DNA of 64,000 nt from Acidobacteriaceae bacterium (lineage in GTDB: Bacteria > Acidobacteriota > Terriglobia > Bryobacterales > Bryobacteraceae). Position numbers and translations under genes: made by a program. The notes beneath the pieces are model-generated. The model had not been told where the DNA came from. It saw only the letters and a program-made list of their open reading frames with translations, and made no database searches. This document shows, in pieces, positions 53,306-61,969 of this stretch. Every line of letters begins with the position of its first letter. The stretch's first letter is position 1. The stretch covers positions 1-64,000 of the forward strand of contig JAFAMD010000025.1 of assembly GCA_019233755.1 (NCBI GenBank). Reading direction: 5' to 3'.

Positions 53306-53896
53306 ATGTGTCGGAGCGTGCTTTCGGCTCTCGCGTATATGATATTCCCGGCTGTCATGTTTGCTCAGTCGGATGCCTTCCAAATTCGATTCGCGGCCAA
53401 CCTGCCTCTTGGAGATTCGGTCGTAGATGTCACGAACGCCGGCACCACCGGCAGCACTGTTTGCGTTAACGTTTACACATTCGATGCCACGGAGGAGTTG
53501 GTATCATGCTGCACGTGCCCAGTTACGCCGAACGGCTTAAATTCTCTTTCCGTAAAGCATGACCTCATCAATAACACTCTCACTCCCGCTGTTCCTAATT
53601 CCGTAGTTATCAAACTTCTTGCTTCAGCGGGAGTATCCGGAGTTTGCAACGCAGCATCACCAGGCACTCTAGTTAGTGGTCTGCGAGCCTGGGGCACCAC
53701 GATACATACTTTGCCGAGTGGCGCGCCTGCGCTCACTGAGTCACCGTTTCTGGACGCGACGCTCAGTTCGTCGGAATTCACAAGAATGACAACTTTCTGT
53801 GGGTTTATCCAGGAGATCGGGAGCGGCCACGGGATCTGCAATAGCTGCCGAACCGGCGGGCTTCTTTCGCCATCGATATCGCAGGCGAATAAGTAG
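53306..53896 (+). CDS. Secreted cysteine-rich protein, tandem copy 1
   Basis: 196 residues. Signal peptide MCRSVLSALAYMIFPAVMFA ends before QSDAFQIRFAANL. The mature part is beta-rich with eight cysteines: TVCVNVY, SCCTCPVTPNG (three), GVCNAAS, TFCGF and GICNSC (two), which could form four disulfides. ATG 53306 is set by GGAGG 11 bases upstream and by alignment with copy 2; the start at 53255 is rejected. No known family was recognised. The thiol-disulfide oxidoreductase at 54928 is a natural candidate for folding it. Function unknown. Confidence 0.75.
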   Translation: MCRSVLSALAYMIFPAVMFAQSDAFQIRFAANLPLGDSVVDVTNAGTTGSTVCVNVYTFDATEELVSCCTCPVTPNGLNSLSVKHDLINNTLTPAVPNSVVIKLLASAGVSGVCNAASPGTLVSGLRAWGTTIHTLPSGAPALTESPFLDATLSSSEFTRMTTFCGFIQEIGSGHGICNSCRTGGLLSPSISQANK

Positions 53897-54165
53897 AGAT
53901 GCGTAGAAATCGCATCGCATACAGATCGAATAGAGGTTAAGACATACAACCGGCGAAACGTATCAGAGCAACACAGTCACGCCTCATCTACAAAGCACAC
54001 AATAGTGTCGGCAATTGACGCAGGCTCTAGCAGATCGACAATAGTATTCTTACTTCTCAGAACGAACTACAAACATTGAATGGAGCTTACTCTGGCGATG
54101 TATTTAGTCTGTATGCAGGCATTTGCGTTCTTTTGGACTAACTGTAACTCACAAGCGTCTAACCT
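53897..54165. other. Spacer between the tandem copies
   Basis: About 270 bases, A+T richer than the neighbouring genes, with no frame that resembles either copy. It probably holds the end of the first transcript and the start of the second. Confidence 0.4.
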
Positions 54166-54181
54166 TTTGGGTTACGCCAAA
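54166..54181. promoter_or_regulatory. Imperfect palindrome, copy 2
   Basis: TTTGGGTTACGCCAAA matches 13 of 16 bases of the palindrome at 53232, is again followed after three bases by ACGATTGAT, and starts 74 bases before ATG 54240. The symmetry is broken only in the central bases, consistent with a diverged operator whose outer half-sites are kept. Confidence 0.5.
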
Positions 54182-54239
54182 CTAACGATTGATAGGTATG
54201 GAGTGACGTGGTAGATTCCACTTCGGAGGTTCGCACCCT

Positions 54240-54815
54240 ATGTGTCGAATTTTGCTCTCGGCTCTCGCAAGCTTGATACTTCCGACAGCCATGTTTGCTC
54301 AATCGGACGCTTTTCAGATCCGATATGCGGCTAATCTTAATGTTGGCGATTCCGTCATAGACCTGACCAACGCAGGCTCTACCGGCGGAAACATTTGTGC
54401 CAACGTCTACGCATTTTCTCCTGACGAACAGTTGATCGCCTGCTGCACTTGTCCGGTCACCCCAAACGGATTGAATTCTCTATCCGCAAGGAGGGATCTC
54501 ACAAGCAACACTTTAACGGGTGTCAGACCCAACTCCATCGTGATCAAACTTCTTGCCTCGGCTGGGGTGGGCGGTGTTTGTAATGCTGCCTCTCCTGGAC
54601 CACTGGTCAGCGGTCTGCGCGCATGGGGCACAACCATACACCTTCTTCCGAGCGGCGCCCCGGCGCTTACTGAGACCGAATTCTTAAATGCAACGCTGAG
54701 CGCGTCCGAGCTTTCCAGAATCACATCACTCTGCGGGTTTATCCAGGTAAACGGCAGCGGTTTTGGGATTTGCGGAAGCTGCCGCACTGGCGGACTTGCG
54801 GCGCCAAAACTGTAA
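54240..54815 (+). CDS. Secreted cysteine-rich protein, tandem copy 2
   Basis: 191 residues, closely related to copy 1 over the full length, including the signal peptide (MCRILLSALASLILPTAMFA). All eight mature cysteines are conserved (NICANVY, ACCTCPVTPNG, GVCNAAS, LCGF, GICGSC), and so are blocks such as LVSGLRAWGTTIH and LPSGAPALTE. Sequence differences are concentrated in exposed-looking loops, so selection has kept the fold. GGAGG precedes the ATG by 11 bases, as in copy 1. Family unknown. A strong hairpin follows it. Confidence 0.78.
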   Translation: MCRILLSALASLILPTAMFAQSDAFQIRYAANLNVGDSVIDLTNAGSTGGNICANVYAFSPDEQLIACCTCPVTPNGLNSLSARRDLTSNTLTGVRPNSIVIKLLASAGVGGVCNAASPGPLVSGLRAWGTTIHLLPSGAPALTETEFLNATLSASELSRITSLCGFIQVNGSGFGICGSCRTGGLAAPKL

Positions 54816-54833
54816 GTAGTGTCTATCAATTGA

Positions 54834-54869
54834 CCAGCGTGACCAGGTCTGCAGGACTGGTCACGCTGG
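54834..54869 (+). terminator. Terminator-like hairpin after the tandem pair
   Basis: CCAGCGTGACCAG and CTGGTCACGCTGG form a perfect 13-base stem with a 10-base loop, 19 bases after the stop codon of copy 2. No T-run follows directly, so it may be a Rho-dependent or bidirectional structure, or protect the message. Confidence 0.5.
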
Positions 54870-54927
54870 ACCCTTCAGGCTATGGTTTCTTATTTGCCTT
54901 GTTAAATGTTGGGAGGATGATTCTTTC

Positions 54928-55971
54928 ATGTATAGGTTCCTAAAGCTATACAGCATGTTTTCAATAGGTGTTTGCTTGTTAGCCTCTCCGGCTGCGCATG
55001 ATGATAGCGCCCCCGCAAGCTCTACTAATACGGTGTTAGCGCAAGTGGATGGTACAAAGATAACCTTCGCTGACGTAGAGCAAAAGCGGTCGGGAAGTTT
55101 ATTTCAAGCTCGAAATAGCTACTATCAAGTGGAGCGTAAAGCTCTCGACGAATATATCGACCAATATCTTCTCGAACGGCAGGCCCAGAAGGAGAAGGTG
55201 ACGGTTGATCAATTACTGGAAAAGCACGTTAAGAGTACATTGCCAAAGGATCCAAGTGAAGAATCATTAAGGGTCTATTACGAAGGCGTCGATACCACCG
55301 AGCCATTCGAGGCGGTGCGGGACCAGATACTTGATAATGTTCGCCAGCGACGGTTTGAGAGAGCCCGAACGGCTTATATCCAGTCTCTCCGCCGAGAGGC
55401 AAATATAGCAATTATGCTGGCTCCTCCTCGCACGAACATCTCGCTCAACAACACACCCGTTCGTGGGCCGCAGACGGCCCCGGTTGTTGTAGTCGAATAC
55501 GCAGATTATGAGTGTCCCTACTGCCAGCAGATTGATCCGGTATTGCTGAAACTGGAGAACGAATACAAGGGACGGGTTGCTTTTGCTTACAAGGACACAC
55601 CTTTACCTATGCACCCTCACGCAGAGAAGGCGGCAGAGGCCGCTCATTGTGCCGGTGCGCAAGGGAAATATTGGGAGTATCATGATGTGCTTTTTGCGAG
55701 CAAACAGTACGAAATTCCGGCGTTGAAGCAGAGTGCCCGAACGCTCAACCTCGACGCTGCGGTTTTCGATAAGTGTCTGGACTCTGGCGAGCAAAAGGCA
55801 GCCGTTACGGCACAACTGGAAGAGGCCCAGCGTTTGGGTCTCCAGGGCACCCCCAGTTTCTTCATCAACGGACGATTTCTTAGCGGCGCAGTCAGCTATG
55901 AAATGCTACGCAACACCATAGAGCAGGAGCTTTCGGCGGCGACGCCCCCAAGAGAAATAGCGGGGCGCTGA
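54928..55971 (+). CDS. SurA-like/DsbA fusion thiol-disulfide oxidoreductase
   Basis: 347 residues. Signal peptide (YSMFSIGVCLLASPA), then a SurA N-like chaperone segment (VLAQVDGTKITFADVEQKR, ALDEYIDQYLLERQAQKEKV) of about 120 residues. The C-terminal domain is a DsbA/thioredoxin fold: VVVVEYADYECPYCQQIDP with C196 and C199, helical insert (HPHAEKAAEAAHCAGAQGKYW), then the cis-Pro loop GLQGTPSFFING. Probably periplasmic or lipoprotein-like, introducing or isomerising disulfides while holding unfolded substrates. The two cysteine-rich proteins just upstream are plausible clients. Confidence 0.85.
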   Translation: MYRFLKLYSMFSIGVCLLASPAAHDDSAPASSTNTVLAQVDGTKITFADVEQKRSGSLFQARNSYYQVERKALDEYIDQYLLERQAQKEKVTVDQLLEKHVKSTLPKDPSEESLRVYYEGVDTTEPFEAVRDQILDNVRQRRFERARTAYIQSLRREANIAIMLAPPRTNISLNNTPVRGPQTAPVVVVEYADYECPYCQQIDPVLLKLENEYKGRVAFAYKDTPLPMHPHAEKAAEAAHCAGAQGKYWEYHDVLFASKQYEIPALKQSARTLNLDAAVFDKCLDSGEQKAAVTAQLEEAQRLGLQGTPSFFINGRFLSGAVSYEMLRNTIEQELSAATPPREIAGR

Positions 55972-56168
55972 GCGCCGCAATGACCGCCTAAATACAATTT
56001 CAGAGTCTCGAGGAATGGCCCGAGCACCGGCTGACGCCGGCCATTCTGCAGAAACAACGGAGTACGTAATAATCCTACTATCCGTGTGTGCAGTTAAAGT
56101 ATAACGTCCCGGATGGGAGGTAGAGGGGTATCACTCGCCTAGGGACGCAAACGCTGAGGAGAGAAAGC

Positions 56169-56801
56169 TTGAACCCGAGATCATCGCGGGCCTTTGAGCG
56201 ACCATGGGTTCGTTCCAGAATTGGCTTAGTCCTTCTGGATACAGTGCTCAAGCCAATTGCTTTCAACGCAGAAGCAGTTACGATTTTGTCTTACCCGGAG
56301 CGCCCGGTTGCTGATCACTTGCTGAAGATTCGGATTCCCGAGGAAATACTGGAGGCCATCCGGCGGCCAAACGCTAGTGTTCCGGCGCCGATCATCGCTC
56401 AGTTTCGTGCCGGAAAACGAAAATACTTTTGTCAGGCATTCGTCATGAAGGCCTTCAAAGACTGCTCCCCGCAACCTGCGATAACGCTCCTGCTGCAGCG
56501 CAACTCATCAGCAATGGAAGTAATTCACGAGGTTGCCGCCGAGTTTGGGCTGACGGAGCGCGAGCGAGAACTCCTTCAGGGAATATCGAACGGGCTTACG
56601 AGCAAGGAGCTGGCCGAAGAAATGGATATCAGTCCGAACACGGTGAAGGCGCACGTGCGGGTGATCATGGTCAAAATGCGGGTGAATACGAGGGCTGGTA
56701 TCGTGGCGAAAATTCTCGAGCACAATCCCTTCCTGGACGGAGACCTGATTTCCGCGGGGATGCTCGACAATAAGATGTCGGCCGGTTTGCAAAGCGTATA
56801 G
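56169..56801 (+). CDS. LuxR-family transcriptional regulator
   Basis: 210 residues from TTG 56169, supported by GAGGAGAG just upstream. The N-terminal 120 residues (VLLDTVLKPIAFNAEAVTIL) look like a PAS-like sensory half, and the C-terminus is a LuxR HTH: LTERERELLQGISNGLTSKEL, AEEMDISPNTVKAHVRVIM, with a final helix NTRAGIVAKIL. No histidine kinase or receiver domain is attached. Ligand unknown. Lies between the DsbA fusion and accD (convergent). Confidence 0.85.
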   Translation: MNPRSSRAFERPWVRSRIGLVLLDTVLKPIAFNAEAVTILSYPERPVADHLLKIRIPEEILEAIRRPNASVPAPIIAQFRAGKRKYFCQAFVMKAFKDCSPQPAITLLLQRNSSAMEVIHEVAAEFGLTERERELLQGISNGLTSKELAEEMDISPNTVKAHVRVIMVKMRVNTRAGIVAKILEHNPFLDGDLISAGMLDNKMSAGLQSV

Positions 56802-56875
56802 CAGGTAATTTCACGGGATGATCCGGGAGCAATAGATTTGGCGACACTCCTGTTCCGCTAACCGTAGATAGTTGT

Positions 56876-57730
56876 TTATCCCACGAAGAAGTTCAACGCG
56901 TTCGAGATATAGTTCTTCAGGTCGGCGCGCTTGACAACGGCATCGAGGAATCCATGCTCCAGTAGAAACTCGCTGCGCTGAAAACCGTCCGGAAGCTTTT
57001 GCCGTATTGTTTGCTCGATGACACGCGGACCCGCGAAGCCAATCAGTGCGCCGGGCTCTGCAATGTTCAAGTCGCCCAGCATTGCGAAACTCGCCGTGAC
57101 GCCGCCCGTGGTTGGGTCGGTCAATACGCTTATGTAAGGCAGATGTGCCTCATCCAGCCGCATCAATGCCGCCGAAAGTTTCGCCAGTTGCATGAGGCTG
57201 ATGGCGCCTTCCTGCATGCGGGCGCCGCCGGAAGCGGAAACAATGATGAGCGGCGTTCCTTCTCTCATTGAGCGTTCGATCGCTCGAGTGATTTTTTCGC
57301 CGACAACCGCGCCCATACTTCCGCCAATAAACTTTAGTTCGAGCGCGCAGATCTGCACTCTGCGTCCGTTCAGCAAACCGCTTGCGCAGATCACGGCGTC
57401 CGGCAGTTGGGTGGCTTTCTGCATATCGGCGAGCCGCTGGGTGTATGGCTTCGAATCAACGAACTTCAGCGGATCAGAGGAGCGTAGATCGTCGTCGTGC
57501 GTGATGTACACACCAGCATCAAACAAATACTCCAGGCGTTCGGCGGCACCGATGCGAAAGTGATTGCCACACTTCGGGCAGACATTCAGATTCTCTTCTA
57601 CGGCCTTGCGCCAGATAATTTGGCCGCAGGCATCGCATTTCTGCCACAGCCCTTCCGTCCGTACGTTTTTTTCGGCATCGTTTGGCGGGGCGCTTTCAAC
57701 AGGCGGCTTTTGTCGTGTGAACCAGGCCAT
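56876..57730 (-). CDS. accD: Acetyl-CoA carboxylase carboxyltransferase subunit beta
   Basis: 284 residues. The zinc ribbon at the start (CDACGQIIW and VCPKCGNHF) is diagnostic of AccD. The crotonase-like core follows: ALELKFIGGSMGAVVGEK, IVSASGGARMQEGAISLMQ, TDPTTGGVTASFAMLGD and EPGALIGFAGPRVIEQTI. With AccA it transfers CO2 from biotin to acetyl-CoA to make malonyl-CoA. accA is not in the window. Essential fatty acid synthesis gene, so this part of the window is clearly chromosomal. Confidence 0.95.
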   Translation of the reverse strand: MAWFTRQKPPVESAPPNDAEKNVRTEGLWQKCDACGQIIWRKAVEENLNVCPKCGNHFRIGAAERLEYLFDAGVYITHDDDLRSSDPLKFVDSKPYTQRLADMQKATQLPDAVICASGLLNGRRVQICALELKFIGGSMGAVVGEKITRAIERSMREGTPLIIVSASGGARMQEGAISLMQLAKLSAALMRLDEAHLPYISVLTDPTTGGVTASFAMLGDLNIAEPGALIGFAGPRVIEQTIRQKLPDGFQRSEFLLEHGFLDAVVKRADLKNYISNALNFFVG

Positions 57731-57761
57731 AGATCAGCCACCAAAGTAACATGTTGCGCCG

Positions 57762-58433
57762 CTACTCTACGGGAGTATTGAAGAGCTTGCGGCGTCCACC
57801 GATTAGAATCAACAGACCGCCGGCGATCAAAGCAAAAGTCGCGCCTTCCGCTGAGGGGCTGGCTTGCTGAGCTGCATCCTGGGTAAGCGTGCTGGTGGCA
57901 AATTCGAGATCGTCAACGACGGGCTTGGATCCGGATGTGGTGGAGATGGTCAGCCAGGTGACGTCGTGCGAAAGGGAAAGGCCGAATACGCCCGCGGCAG
58001 GGGTAAAGCTTTCTCCATCAGACAAGGTCACTGTAATGGGCGTGCTGGCCGTGGTCGCCAGGCTGAGTAGGACGGCATTCTCTCCTCCCGCGGGCGTGCT
58101 GACGGTAATGTTCCCCCTGCCATCACTTGCGCCGAAAAGGCTCGGATAATTATGGCCGCTCGCAGTATAGAGACCGGCGGTGAGCTGCCAGCTTCCGTTA
58201 TCAGGCCCGGTAGCTATGAAAACCGCCGTTGGATGGCTGGCGTTGCTAAGGCTGATGCCCGATGAAGAATTGTAGGTGCCGCTGGTGGGTACATTACCGA
58301 ACACATCCACTGCACCGGACGCATTTTGTAACCACCCCGCGAAGCTGGTGGACGTTATAGCGGTAGCACCTGCGTCACCCACAAAGACAATAAGTCCCAA
58401 AATGAACGGTAAAAGTACGCGCCGCGAGCTCAT
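57762..58433 (-). CDS. Exported protein with PEP-CTERM-like C-terminus
   Basis: About 223 residues. ATG 58433 gives a clean signal peptide (VLLPFILGLIVFVGDAGAT); an upstream ATG exists at 58499. The body is a beta-sandwich-like domain rich in Ser, Thr and Gly (VDVFGNVPTSGTYNSSSG, ITVTLSDGESFTP). The C-terminus (GATFALIAGGLLILIGGRRK) has the hydrophobic helix and basic end of a sorting signal, but the Pro-Glu-Pro motif has become SAEG. It may be handled by an exosortase, or be simply membrane-anchored. Confidence 0.6.
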   Translation of the reverse strand: MSSRRVLLPFILGLIVFVGDAGATAITSTSFAGWLQNASGAVDVFGNVPTSGTYNSSSGISLSNASHPTAVFIATGPDNGSWQLTAGLYTASGHNYPSLFGASDGRGNITVSTPAGGENAVLLSLATTASTPITVTLSDGESFTPAAGVFGLSLSHDVTWLTISTTSGSKPVVDDLEFATSTLTQDAAQQASPSAEGATFALIAGGLLILIGGRRKLFNTPVE

Positions 58434-58580
58434 GGAGAGAGACACACCTTGAACTGAATTGACAATCGCAAAAAAGAAGGGTGCCGGAGCGAACTGCATA
58501 TTCTAAGCCAGAATTGCCCGTACAAACATGCCCAAAATGACACAGGCCGGGGGAACAGCGCCGGATTCCAAGGGCACGCG

Positions 58581-59966
58581 CTACTGCTTGAGGCTGCTCT
58601 GAATCTGCTGCTTGTACTGTTCGGCCTGGTGGTAAATCTCGTCCTTATTCAGCGTCAGAACCTGGCGGCCTTTCACAATCTGGCGCCCGTTGATAAAGAC
58701 ATCCTGCACGTCACCGGCGTCTAAAGCGTAACCAATATCCGAGTAGACGTTATATAGCGGTACGGTGTCCGGATGCGCCAGCGAGATCGAAATCACGTCA
58801 GCCCGCTTACCTTCCTCGAGGGAGCCGATCTCTTTCTCCATCCCGAGCACGCGGGCTCCCCCAATGGTGGCCATCTCGAGCGCCTGCTCGGCTGGAATGA
58901 CGGTGGGATCCATTAGCGTGACCTTTTGCAGCTTGGCGGCAATGTCCATTTCACGGATCAAATCAGCACTGTCATTGCTCCCTGCGAAGCCATCGTTGCC
59001 GAGGCCCACGTGGATGCCCATTTTGAGCATCGCTGTAACGCGCGCCACGCCGGACGCAAGCTTCATATTGCTCGAAGGGCAGTGCGCGACGCCAGTTCCA
59101 TGCTGCTTTAGTATCTCGAGATCGTGGTCGTCCTCCCAGACCGCGTGCGCCGCAATCACGGTTCCGTCCAGAAGCCCGAGCTTTTCCAGCACCTGGGTCG
59201 GCGTCATATGCCTTTGTGCCAGCGCATCATCACGCTCTTTCTTTGTTTCGGCGAGATGAATGGTCAACGGCACGCCGTACTTCACGGCGAGTTTGTGCGC
59301 GGCTGTCAGCGCGTTGTCCGGAGTGGTGTAAATTGCATGGGGTGCGACAGCAGGAACGATCAGCTCGTCGCCCCGATATTTCTGAATGAAGCGCTCTGTT
59401 CCGGCGAGTGCCTCCTGCCAGGTCTTGTAGTCCGGGGCAGGAAAGCCAATGATCGTCTGCCCGAGCACAGCACGCACACCGGCCTCTTTCGCCGCCTCGG
59501 CTTCAGAGTCCTCAAAGTAATACATGTCGGTGTACGTGGTGATTCCCGCCAGTACCATCTCCAGGCATGCGAGCCGGGTGCCCCAACGCACGAACTCCGG
59601 CGAGACATTTCTTGATTCCGCGGGAAAAATGAAATCACGCAACCAGGCTTGGAGGCGCATGTCGTCGGCAATCGCGCGAAACAGCGACATAGGCGCGTGC
59701 GTGTGCGTATCGATGAAACCGGGGGCAAGCAACGCATCCGGCTCGTCAAGGACGTTTGGGGCATCGAAGCGCTCCGCAATATCGGCCTGGGTGCCCACAC
59801 CGGCGATCCGCGTGCCTCGAATTGCGACCGCGCCCTGCGGAATCAGCCTCTGCTGTGCATCCATTGTGACCACATAACGGGCACGGATGATGAGGTCTGC
59901 GTGTTCGGCCGCGCAGACTGCGCCTGCCATGCATAACAGGCACAGGAGGCTATAGAAACGACGCAT
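58581..59966 (-). CDS. Exported amidohydrolase (MtaD/SAH deaminase-like)
   Basis: 461 residues with a signal peptide (FYSLLCLLCMAGAVCA). Metal ligands of the amidohydrolase barrel: GFIDTHTHAPM (HxH), TIHLAETK, IAAHAVWED and GNDGFAGSND with the catalytic Asp. The pattern resembles 5-methylthioadenosine/S-adenosylhomocysteine deaminase and TrzN-type enzymes that remove an amino or chloro group from ring substrates. Export is unusual for nucleoside deaminases. Its start overlaps the cytidine deaminase gene by 17 bases, so both deaminases are coordinately expressed. Confidence 0.82.
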   Translation of the reverse strand: MRRFYSLLCLLCMAGAVCAAEHADLIIRARYVVTMDAQQRLIPQGAVAIRGTRIAGVGTQADIAERFDAPNVLDEPDALLAPGFIDTHTHAPMSLFRAIADDMRLQAWLRDFIFPAESRNVSPEFVRWGTRLACLEMVLAGITTYTDMYYFEDSEAEAAKEAGVRAVLGQTIIGFPAPDYKTWQEALAGTERFIQKYRGDELIVPAVAPHAIYTTPDNALTAAHKLAVKYGVPLTIHLAETKKERDDALAQRHMTPTQVLEKLGLLDGTVIAAHAVWEDDHDLEILKQHGTGVAHCPSSNMKLASGVARVTAMLKMGIHVGLGNDGFAGSNDSADLIREMDIAAKLQKVTLMDPTVIPAEQALEMATIGGARVLGMEKEIGSLEEGKRADVISISLAHPDTVPLYNVYSDIGYALDAGDVQDVFINGRQIVKGRQVLTLNKDEIYHQAEQYKQQIQSSLKQ

Positions 59967-60369
59967 CGAAGGGCCTCGGGAAGATCTCTTTCAGGGAGAG
60001 TTTTTCCTGTTTGCCGGCCAGGTTTGCCAGGATGAGTTCGGCCTGGCCGCAGAACTCCCACAAAATTTGCCGGCACGCACCGCAGGGCGGGGTGAGCACT
60101 TCGGTGTCCGCCACAACCACGACACGCCGGATTTTCGACGAGCCTTCGGATAGAGCCTTGAACACGGCCACGCGTTCCGCGCACATCGTCAGCCCGTAAG
60201 TGGCATTTTCGATGTTGCAGCCGGTAAAGATCCTGCCCATATCGTCTTCAAGAGCAGCTCCGACTCTAAACTTCGAAAAGGGTGCGTGCGCCCGTTCACG
60301 AGCTGCTAGGGCAGCGTGAATCACCGGCTCCGCAGAGGAATCAATCGAGGTTGGCAGCACTTTCGTCAT
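59950..60369 (-). CDS. cdd: Cytidine deaminase
   Basis: 139 residues, the short tetrameric type. Zinc site: TMCAERVAVFKAL (Cys and catalytic Glu) and TPPCGACRQIL with two Cys ligands. GAALEDDMGRIFTGCNIENA is the substrate loop. Deaminates cytidine/deoxycytidine to uridine/deoxyuridine, in the cytoplasm. Its 3' end overlaps the exported amidohydrolase gene. Confidence 0.92.
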   Translation of the reverse strand: MTKVLPTSIDSSAEPVIHAALAARERAHAPFSKFRVGAALEDDMGRIFTGCNIENATYGLTMCAERVAVFKALSEGSSKIRRVVVVADTEVLTPPCGACRQILWEFCGQAELILANLAGKQEKLSLKEIFPRPFDASFL

Positions 60370-60528
60370 TGTAGGAAACTATGTATGCTGAACGGATTGT
60401 GCTCGTTTGAAGCAACGAGGTGGGAGGCGGGCTATGGTTCCCCAGAGACCCAACCGGGTTACTGCTGATCACGCATTGAAACAAGGGCCGGCCGTGCACG
60501 CGGTGACTTAAGGACGCATTCACACGCC

Positions 60529-61959
60529 ATGCACTCGCACCGGCGAATTATTTTCGGGGTGGTCATGACCCTCGTGCCTCTTTCCGTCGCACAAACCTTG
60601 CCCAAATCTCCAGGCACGATTTGGGAACCTCCGCAGGGAGTGCAAGTTCCGTACGGTCCGGCGAACGCCGGGCAGACAATCGACCAGAACAAAGTCTACT
60701 CGCTTGCGGAGTTGATCGACATTGCGGAGCGCAACAATCCCGATACGCGCGTGGTTTGGGAGCAGGCCAAGCAGGCCGCCGCGCAGCGCGGTATCGCCCG
60801 CAGCGCTCTTTATCCAATGCTGGCAGCGGCGGTAGAGCTTCCCGTCAACAATCGCAACCGTGTCTTGTTTGGGGATATGTTTATTCGGCAAGACGTGGTT
60901 GCGATTCAACCTACGGTGTCGCTTCTTTATACGATCTTTGATTTTGGTGCTCGCGCTTCCCAAATTGAGGCCGCCGAGGCAAATCTTCTGGCGGCCGACT
61001 TCTCGTTCAACGACACGCACGAGCAAATCATCTTTGAGGTAACGGCAGGCTATTACCAGTTGATCAGCTCGCAAGGGGAGGTTTCGGCTGCCGAGGCAAC
61101 TTTGGCGAATGCCCGAACGATTCAGGAAGCTGCCGAGGAACGGCTTAAAAACGGGCTCGCCACGCTGCCGGATGTGCTGGAAGCACGCGCGGCCGCGGCG
61201 CAGGCAGCCTATGATCTCGAAACATACCGAGGGACAGTGCGGGTTGCGCATGGGCGGCTGGCGGGGGTTTTGGGCGTCTCTCCCACGCTGACGCTGAACG
61301 TCCAGCCGCTCGCTGAGAGTGCGCCACCAAACGTTCTGGAAGAATCCGTTGAGAGCGCTATTAACAGGGCGCTCGAGCAACGGCCTGAGTTACTTGCACA
61401 AGCGGCCCGCATCCAGGCGGCCGAAGCCGGCATTAAGGGCGCGCGGTCGCAGTATTATCCAACGCTCTCGTTTTCAGGCAATATCGATTATCAATACGCC
61501 AGGGGCTTTCAGCAGGGATCTGCGAGCGCCACAACCAGCGGGGCAGTGTGGAGCGCGCAACTGAGTCTCGGTTGGACTATCTACGATGCGGGGCGCCGTT
61601 ATAACGAGCTCGATCGCGCGATGTCAGAGCGACGGCAGGCAGAAGGCGAACTCAGGGTACTGCGGGATCAAGCCGAAGTCGGCGTCTGGACGGCATACTC
61701 GAATGTGCAAACCGCGCTTGCACAACAGAAGGCCGCTGCCGCTCTGCTGGATGCGGCGGACAAATCGTACGCCGCGGCCATCGAGGCGTACCGGTACGGA
61801 GTGAGGAGTTTTCTCGACGTGGTCGCGGCGCAGCGCGAGTTAGCGGGGGCGCGAACGGCGGAAGTGGTAGCCGGGGCCCACGTTCTAAGTGAGGTCGCAA
61901 ACCTGGCTTTCCAGACAGGCGATCTGTTACATCGCGGTGCCGTGCGAAAAAAGCCGTGA
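60529..61959 (+). CDS. TolC-family outer-membrane efflux protein
   Basis: 476 residues with a signal peptide ending at VAQT. The repeated OEP pattern is clear: helices with Ala/Gln heptads (AEANLLAADFSFNDTHEQII quoted to FNDT; EVSAAEATLANARTIQEAAEERL quoted to TIQEAA) and ERLKNGLATLPDVLEARAAA, with a second copy in YRYGVRSFLDVVAAQREL, plus an APTVSL-type strand (IQPTVSLLYTIFDFG). Forms the exit duct of a tripartite pump with the HlyD-like gene and the FUSC gene downstream. Confidence 0.9.
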   Translation: MHSHRRIIFGVVMTLVPLSVAQTLPKSPGTIWEPPQGVQVPYGPANAGQTIDQNKVYSLAELIDIAERNNPDTRVVWEQAKQAAAQRGIARSALYPMLAAAVELPVNNRNRVLFGDMFIRQDVVAIQPTVSLLYTIFDFGARASQIEAAEANLLAADFSFNDTHEQIIFEVTAGYYQLISSQGEVSAAEATLANARTIQEAAEERLKNGLATLPDVLEARAAAAQAAYDLETYRGTVRVAHGRLAGVLGVSPTLTLNVQPLAESAPPNVLEESVESAINRALEQRPELLAQAARIQAAEAGIKGARSQYYPTLSFSGNIDYQYARGFQQGSASATTSGAVWSAQLSLGWTIYDAGRRYNELDRAMSERRQAEGELRVLRDQAEVGVWTAYSNVQTALAQQKAAAALLDAADKSYAAAIEAYRYGVRSFLDVVAAQRELAGARTAEVVAGAHVLSEVANLAFQTGDLLHRGAVRKKP

Positions 61960-61969
61960 AGCGGGAGCC

